From: Acheta domesticus
Taxonomy: Eukaryota > Arthropoda > Insecta > Orthoptera > Gryllidae
Reading direction: 5' to 3'
Assembly: GCA_031308135.1 (NCBI GenBank)
Contig: JAHLJT010000631.1
Location: 1,061,501-1,125,500 of the forward strand
Length of the DNA: 64,000 bases
Below are positions 58,501-64,000 of the stretch, piece after piece (position 1 is the stretch's first letter; every line of letters starts with the position of its first letter). Below the pieces are notes generated by a model. It saw nothing but the letters and a program-made list of their open reading frames with translations. It made no database searches and was not told the DNA's origin. Both the position numbers and the translations under genes were made by a program.

Positions 58501-59239
58501 GTACAAGATTTCACTTCTTAATAACATAAATGTTTTTTTTGTGAAAAATTAATTTTTAAAAACCTGTAATGTGTTTATATTATTATCTAAATTTCAAGTC
58601 TAATCAGTTGGAACGTAGTATAAATTGAAAAAAAAAACAAAAAAAATCTAACGTACCCGCACGAGAACTCTCGCATGCTACACCCCACCCTCTTCCTTAT
58701 TTTTCCATGTCCATATTAAGCATGTAATATATATTTTTCTTCAAGATCCTCTTATCCTCCGTCACTTGTTCTATATGTCACCTTGTATTTGATAACAATA
58801 TAATACACCCTTCTCAATACAAACTATTCTTATTTAACTTAATTTACGAGCAAAGAGTTTAATTCAATCTCATAGAATATCAAATAATTAGTAATTTCAC
58901 ATACAGTTGCAGATTCTGCAGATTCTGAACAGGTGAGGTAGAATCGAGAAGAGGTGAGGCAGATTCTACAGGTTCTGAACCTGTTTCGTGTCATAGCGAA
59001 CATGTATATCTCACAAGTTGAGCTTTGTAGTCTTAAAAACGTATATTTTTATGCCAATAATCTGGAGTTGTTTTGTCCTTATTTTAATCAATTAAATGAG
59101 GTCTTTTCTAACCCTTCCATATACTTTTGGAGGTTTGGCATCCTCTACGGAAAGGATTGTAAGCAGAACCTCAATTTGTTAAAATTATTAGCCTACAACA
59201 TCCCATAAAGGGCAAAGGCCTCCTGCTTTAGCAGGATTA
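58501..59239. other. Start of intron 5, nothing recognised
   Basis: AT-rich. A short duplication involving GAGGTGAGG and CAGATTCT words lies at 58910-58965. No supported gene. Confidence 0.55.
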
Positions 59240-60110
59240 TAGTAGGTTGACATTTGTAAACTCAACAAATAGTGCCGGGGAGCTTCATCTTTGTTTTGCT
59301 ATTAGTATCCCAGTTGTCTCCATGTTGTCCTCTCTTGTGCCAATCTCGTCCAAGTGGGACCAGCTACCTTGCTTAGTTCGTCTGCCCATATTCTTCTCTG
59401 TCTCCCTTGATTCCTCCAGCCATAACGAGGGTTCCAGGTTGTTATAACGCCTTTGGCCCATCGCCTTTGGTCTTGTCTAATGATGTGTCCTTCCCAATGC
59501 CATTTACTCACTTTGGCTTGCAGTACTGCATCTTTGATTTTGGTCTTTTTCCTAATTTTCGTTGATGGTATTTTGTCTAAGAGCGAAATGTTTCACATTT
59601 TTCGTTCCATTTTCCCCTGGCATAGTTGTATCCATTTTATTTGCGCTACTGTTAAGGACCATGTTTGTGATCCATAAGCCAAGATGCGCACGTCCATTAT
59701 TATTTATTTAGCAATATTTTAGCTTTTAATTTAGCAGTATGAAGGAAAGACTCCAAAATTTTCTCCACGCTAATTTAATTATTCTTCTAACTTCTTTATC
59801 TTTTCTATTTGTAAATGATACTAGCTAGCCTAGGTAAACATATTATTAGACGTAATCTATGCTACTGTTGTTCACCGTTATTACTTTAGGTTCGCTGTTA
59901 CTCATTATTTTAGTTTTCGATAAGTTCATTTGCAACTGACCTCAATGCATCTTGCGTTTACATCGCATAGCATTTCTTTTAGAGTTTCGGGTGATGTGGA
60001 AAATAGACCAATATCGTCTGCAAAACGGAGGTTTGTTAATCGCCGTCCGCTGCTTTTTTTCCAATTCTCAAATTTTACGTGAAATTAAACATATTTTCTC
60101 GTTGGAGAGT
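59240..60110 (-). pseudogene. LINE (RTE-like) remnant, RT 3' half, broken
   Basis: On the minus strand the higher-coordinate part (about 60045 to 59980) reads GRRLTNLRFADDIGLFSTSP, with the FADD catalytic box of non-LTR reverse transcriptases. The lower part (59511 to 59302) reads KWHWEGHIIRQDQRRWAKGV then RRIWADELSKVAGPTWTRLA, the C-terminal region typical of RTE/BovB-type LINE proteins. Between them are frame breaks and at least one in-frame stop. Everything upstream of the FADD box is missing, as in a 5'-truncated copy. It is non-functional. Confidence 0.85.
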
Positions 60111-62629
60111 TTTCTCAGGGATACGCTCGTCACATATAGTATGCTTAACATTTTCATATTTGGGTAAATTTACGGAAGTAACAGGCATGTTGAATGCACT
60201 AATTGGAGGACGTTGTTTTAGACTGCGATAAGAAATCGTGTTATCCATATCTGCACTCGTACAAGGTAGTTTATCTTAAACAGATAGATCAAAGATAAGC
60301 TTAATTACAGTAATTTCAGATAGTTACTTTTCAAGTTTTTTAATTAGTAATTTCATCCAACTTGGATGTTTTAATTCTTCTTGTAGAAAAAGTTTACTGA
60401 AATTCCTGGTTTTGTTCATAGAGCTTTAAACAAAACTATTTTTAAGAGTTTTTCAATCAAATGTCACTTGTATGCTCCAAATTATTAGGCAAATTGATTG
60501 CTGCTTGAGAATATTTACTTGGAAGTTTGATGAATGTGAGAAAAACGTTTTTTTCCTTCTTAATAATCAACGCTAACACAGTTAGGTTGCTTGATAGCTA
60601 CATGGCAAACAATTCAATGCTTTAAAAACATCGGAAATTTCAAAAAACCATTTGCAACTTCATTTCTAACAAGAGGTACACCTAAAGAAACATGTTCAAA
60701 ATATCTTTTCTATTGCACAGACTAATATGTAAAAGTAATATGAATGTACAGTAATGTGCTCGAAATGTTCAAGTGCCTCTTGCTTCTGTTCGGCAATTTT
60801 TCATGTAGTACATATCTTCAAATTACTGCCTGCTTTCCGTTTAGTCAGGAACGTTAAGCCCATTGGGTCTGAAAACACACTTCAATCATTGAATTTTTCA
60901 TCATTTATATTGCTTTTAGTGTGGGGTTCATACAAAGAACAATTTTCTCCAGGATTCTGCTAATAATTTGGATAGTTTCGTTGCCCTCGTGATCCTGCAT
61001 TACTCTAGTGTATTAAATGTAATTAATACAAATTCTTTGAACAATAAATCTCTCGAATTGCCACTTCTCTCGAAATATATTCATACTTGTTCTCATGACC
61101 TTATTACATGATAGTTTTAGCTAGGATGAATTGTTGGAATCGGTTTCTCTCTCTCAGAACTTAACTTTTTCTTTCAGAAAGGAAGCGAAGCGAAGGTAAA
61201 GGAAAAGCAGTTGATGATTCATTTACGTATTTGACACGTGTTGCTTTACGTAAACTAACAGATTGTCACTTAAAGAAACGATGCAGAAATATTGTACTCA
61301 AGAGTTGTGTTCATCAGTACTCCTATTTTTTCAGCCGAGTTCAGTGAAAAAGAAAATCATCAGACTGACGGGAAGATAACGTCTGTTAATGTCTACGATT
61401 TGTCTACCTTTTACTTTGTCACTTGACTGGATTACATAATTTATTTTTAAGGCCAACCCACGTACGGACAGTAATTCATACTTGACTTTGCACAATGTGT
61501 ACAGATCACATCTATTTTAATATTACGCGAATTTCTTAATTTTCAAGTTCTGCCAATAGATAGTAACGAGATACAAATCATATTATTATTGCTATTAATA
61601 TTATTGAATATATGAGATCGCTATTGATACTTGGATTTTGGCACGCATTTCTGTTTTCTGAGCATTCTACTGGAAAAGGGTTTAAGATTTTAAGGAATAC
61701 AAATTTTATATTAAACCATTGCACTTACTGCAGACCAATTGCAATAGACCATTGTGTATTTTCTAATTTTGCTTATTATTGTGAAGATAATTTCAATAAT
61801 TCTTCAATGTTTTGCCTCCGTAGTAATAAGCTCAGATTCAAATAAAGTCGATTTTTCTCATTGAAGCTTCAATCTCAAGAGTATTTTAGAAATCCCTTTT
61901 TAATTTACCTCCTCATTCTTACATGTATCATACATAATTTCCACTGTTATACCCCGTTTGAATTCAGTTCATTTTAATTGTCGAATAGTTCTAGAAAAAT
62001 AATTGAATCTCTTAGCATGTGATCGTAGTGTAACTTAAATTTTTACTAGATTTTCTTTACACTAGACTGCAATGCAGCGTGGGAATATTCTACGAGTACA
62101 AACTATTAACTTTACCTCAAATGTACTAACTCTCTTGCTCTACTAACTCTCAATGGGGGGAAGTTATCGGTAGTTTTTTTTTCAAGCAGTTTTTTCCCTG
62201 CATCTTTGTTTCTATAAGGAGTTACTGTTTCATCGTTTAGGTTTTTTTATTCGGGCCTTTACTACCCATAAGTGATTCGTCTTTCATCGCTTAGCGTATC
62301 TGAAAAAACAATTAGAAGCCGCCGCCTTATGAATTTGTTTCGTAGAAATGTCTTCGGCGATCTCTCGCAGCCAGGTCCGCCAACAAGCGCCTTGCAATCT
62401 TGTTTTACTAGATATCGAAATGTTGAGCAGTCGACGCAGCGTAGTAACCATTAAACTAATTCTGTGTAATATATTATGTCCATGCTATACCTCGAAAACT
62501 GAAAATATTTTAACACTTGCAGAAAATTATTGAAATATATTGCTAAATGAATTTTTGTTTACTTAAATATATACAATTTTCTTTCAGTTCTATTGCAACT
62601 TATTTTGAGGTCCGCGGTTACACCCCCCG
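60111..62629. other. Intron 5 interior, nothing recognised
   Basis: About 2.5 kb of AT-rich DNA without arrays, transposon ends or exons that I can support. Confidence 0.55.
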
Positions 62630-62985
62630 CCGGGTTTGGTGGCATCAAGTAAAGTCACTACAGTGGCTCTGGCCCTAGAGTTCGTAGAGTTCAAATCCCG
62701 ATGGCGGGAGGATATTTGACACTAGCTAGATAGCTGTGTCCTCGCGATCTTTCCTTCCTCTTCTTTGGACTATCTTCAATCCTTACTTAGATACGCTTAC
62801 ACTTGCATGCATTACACTACCACATATGTCGGGAGCTTAGAGCTTGCCCCACTTATAGAGATACCTAGTACGAGAAAATCCTGCTAGCCGACGTGTAGGT
62901 GGGAGCCGGATCTTACCACGCAGCTGAGGAAAGTCAACACCACTTCCAGCGATAAAGACATGTACTACGCATAAAGAATTAAATA
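62630..62985 (+). mobile_element. tRNA-derived SINE, family A, copy 5 (diverged, internally deleted)
   Basis: It retains a B-box region (GAGTTCAAATCCCGATGGCG), GCGATCTTTCCTTCCTCTTC, the TGTCGGGAGCTTAGAGCTTG block and the GCCGGATCTTACCACGC block. It lacks the central CGGTAGTTTTCC block present in other copies. It lies head to tail with copy 6. Confidence 0.8.
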
Positions 62986-63541
62986 CCGGAGAGATGGCTC
63001 AGTGCATCAACCTGATCTCACTGCAGTCCCTCTGACCGGCAGGACCTAGGTTCGAGTCCCGACGGCGGCAGGATGTTCGACACTAGCTTGTCAGCTAGCT
63101 CCAATTTAGTTGCTGTCTGGAGGAGAATTCTAGCGGTCGGCTGCTCTGATCGGTAGTTTTCCGTGGTTTCTGTGATCAACTCCAGGCGAATGCAGGAGCA
63201 GTACCCTTACAAACGGGCCACGGACCGCGCGCGATCTTTCCTTCCTCTTCCTTGTCCTTTCCTCTCCACTTACACACACACTTACACTAACATGAAATAC
63301 ACTACCACACATGTCGGGAGACCGGTCGGGAGCTTACAGCTTGTCCCGGCTGGAGCGGTGCCCCGCTGGTGGGAGATACCTGCTAGGGGAAAAATCCCGC
63401 TAGTCGACGGTAGGTCGGTGCCAGATCTTGCCCTCCAGCGGGGAAAAGATCATCGCCACCTCCCGAAAAAAACACGCGCTACACTTACGGGACTAATGAC
63501 CTAAATAGTTGACGCGCCCGGAAACACGAATCAATCAATCA
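62986..63541 (+). mobile_element. tRNA-derived SINE, family A, copy 6 (full length)
   Basis: This is the best reference copy, about 555 bp. The head has GAGATGGCTCAGTGCATCAA (A-box region) and AGGTTCGAGTCCCGACGGCG (B box). The body has TCGGTAGTTTTCCGTGGTTT, then GGCCACGGACCGCGCGCGAT, then CGGTCGGGAGCTTACAGCTT. The tail is GACGCGCCCGG followed by AATC/ATCA repeats. A tRNA-derived head and simple-repeat tail are typical of SINEs mobilised by a partner LINE. Confidence 0.9.
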
Positions 63542-63589
63542 GAACTAAAGATTTTAGCAGCTGACTTGCTCGGAAACAATAAATCAATC

Positions 63590-63805
63590 AATCTTTAAAT
63601 TTCTTGCAAGAATAGAGTAAAAAACACTTAACAAGGTGAGATAGGTCCGATTTTCACAGTTAACTTACAATTTTCGAAAATTGCAAAATTTTTTTCGCGT
63701 CGTAAAATTTTGATAATGTAAATTTGTTTGAAAATTGAAGATAGATTTTTCCTTCAAATAAAATTTGTTCTCCTTACTGAGTTGTTTCAGGAAGCGTATA
63801 TACAT
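63590..63805 (-). repeat. Partial copy of the 15640-17530 dispersed repeat
   Basis: In reverse complement this matches about 16900-17105: AACAAATTTTATTTGAAG, then AAAATCTATCTTCAATTTT, CAATTTTCGAAAATT and GTGAAAATCGGACCTAT. It continues the alignment of the 51590 copy, so the two fragments together cover the 3' half of the family. Confidence 0.85.
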
Positions 63806-63822
63806 TTTTTAAACCACTTTTG

Positions 63823-63896
63823 TATACTTGGGTTTTTCGTTCTCTCCTTTTTTCTTCCGTGACCTTGGTGCGCCAAGAAAGAAAAACCCAAGTATA
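63823..63896. other. Perfect 16-bp inverted repeat upstream of exon 6
   Basis: TATACTTGGGTTTTTC at 63823-63838 pairs with GAAAAACCCAAGTATA at 63881-63896. The 42-nt loop contains a small palindrome (CTTGGTGCGCCAAG). It could be a miniature foldback element; it ends 59 bp before exon 6. Confidence 0.9.
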
Positions 63897-63955
63897 ATTG
63901 TTCTTAGCGTCTGTGCACCCTTTGCCCTGAATCGCTTTGATTGGCTGATTGGCAG

Positions 63956-64000
63956 CGTGATGAAGGCGGCGGCGTGCGGCACGTGGCTGGGCGACCTCAT
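63956..64000 (+). CDS. TMEM117: TMEM117-like gene, exon 6 (cut by window end)
   Basis: The acceptor is GATTGGCAG at 63947-63955. The first base completes the serine codon begun by exon 5, and the product continues VMKAAACGTWLGDL before the window ends. Vertebrate TMEM117 has a matching FMKLAAVGTWMGDF segment directly after NES, so identity and phase agree. The remaining membrane segments and the C-terminus lie to the right of the window. Confidence 0.9.

Overview
This window is a piece of a large, repeat-rich animal genome, most likely an insect. The evidence is spliced exons with GT/AG boundaries, one intron of about 49 kb, very GC-rich third codon positions in exons set in AT-rich introns, many tRNA-derived SINEs, MITEs, a gypsy-type LTR element and a LINE remnant. 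I see nothing bacterial: no operons, ribosome binding sites or CRISPR. I cannot name the species.

The only cellular gene I can support is a plus-strand homologue of the multi-pass membrane protein TMEM117. Six exons are visible: 2043-2459, 6554-6887, 9107-9189, 9266-9376, 58364-58500 and 63956 to the window end. Their phases join into one reading frame (exon 1 phase 0; exon 2 leaves 1 nt; exons 3 and 4 end in phase 0; exon 5 leaves 2 nt). The true start codon lies upstream of exon 1, and the 3' part of the gene lies beyond 64000. Compared with the vertebrate protein, which starts almost directly at the conserved RYYFQHP motif, this one carries an extra low-complexity N-terminal extension.

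The rest is intronic or upstream DNA. A 22-bp tandem array precedes exon 1. Intron 1 holds a TIR element, a 250-bp hAT-like MITE with 8-bp target duplication, and a Tigger/pogo-like composite whose 16-bp internal repeat has expanded to about 36 copies and ends 23 bp before exon 2. Intron 4 (9377-58363) begins with a Harbinger-like MITE. It also holds a 15.6-17.5 kb dispersed repeat with internal 305-bp units, several strand-asymmetric GC-rich minisatellites, five full or partial copies of one SINE family, other SINEs and foldback MITEs. Intron 5 holds a LINE remnant, two more SINE copies and a further copy of the dispersed repeat.

The most notable object is a minus-strand Ty3/gypsy-like retrotransposon at 24750-31300. 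Its two 1477-bp LTRs look identical by eye. It has an intact gag with an 11-residue coiled-coil repeat array, and a pol that stops just after the YIDD reverse transcriptase box. RNase H and integrase are absent. Identical LTRs together with a missing integrase suggest a recent insertion mobilised by proteins supplied in trans. Each LTR carries a perfect three-subunit heat-shock element.
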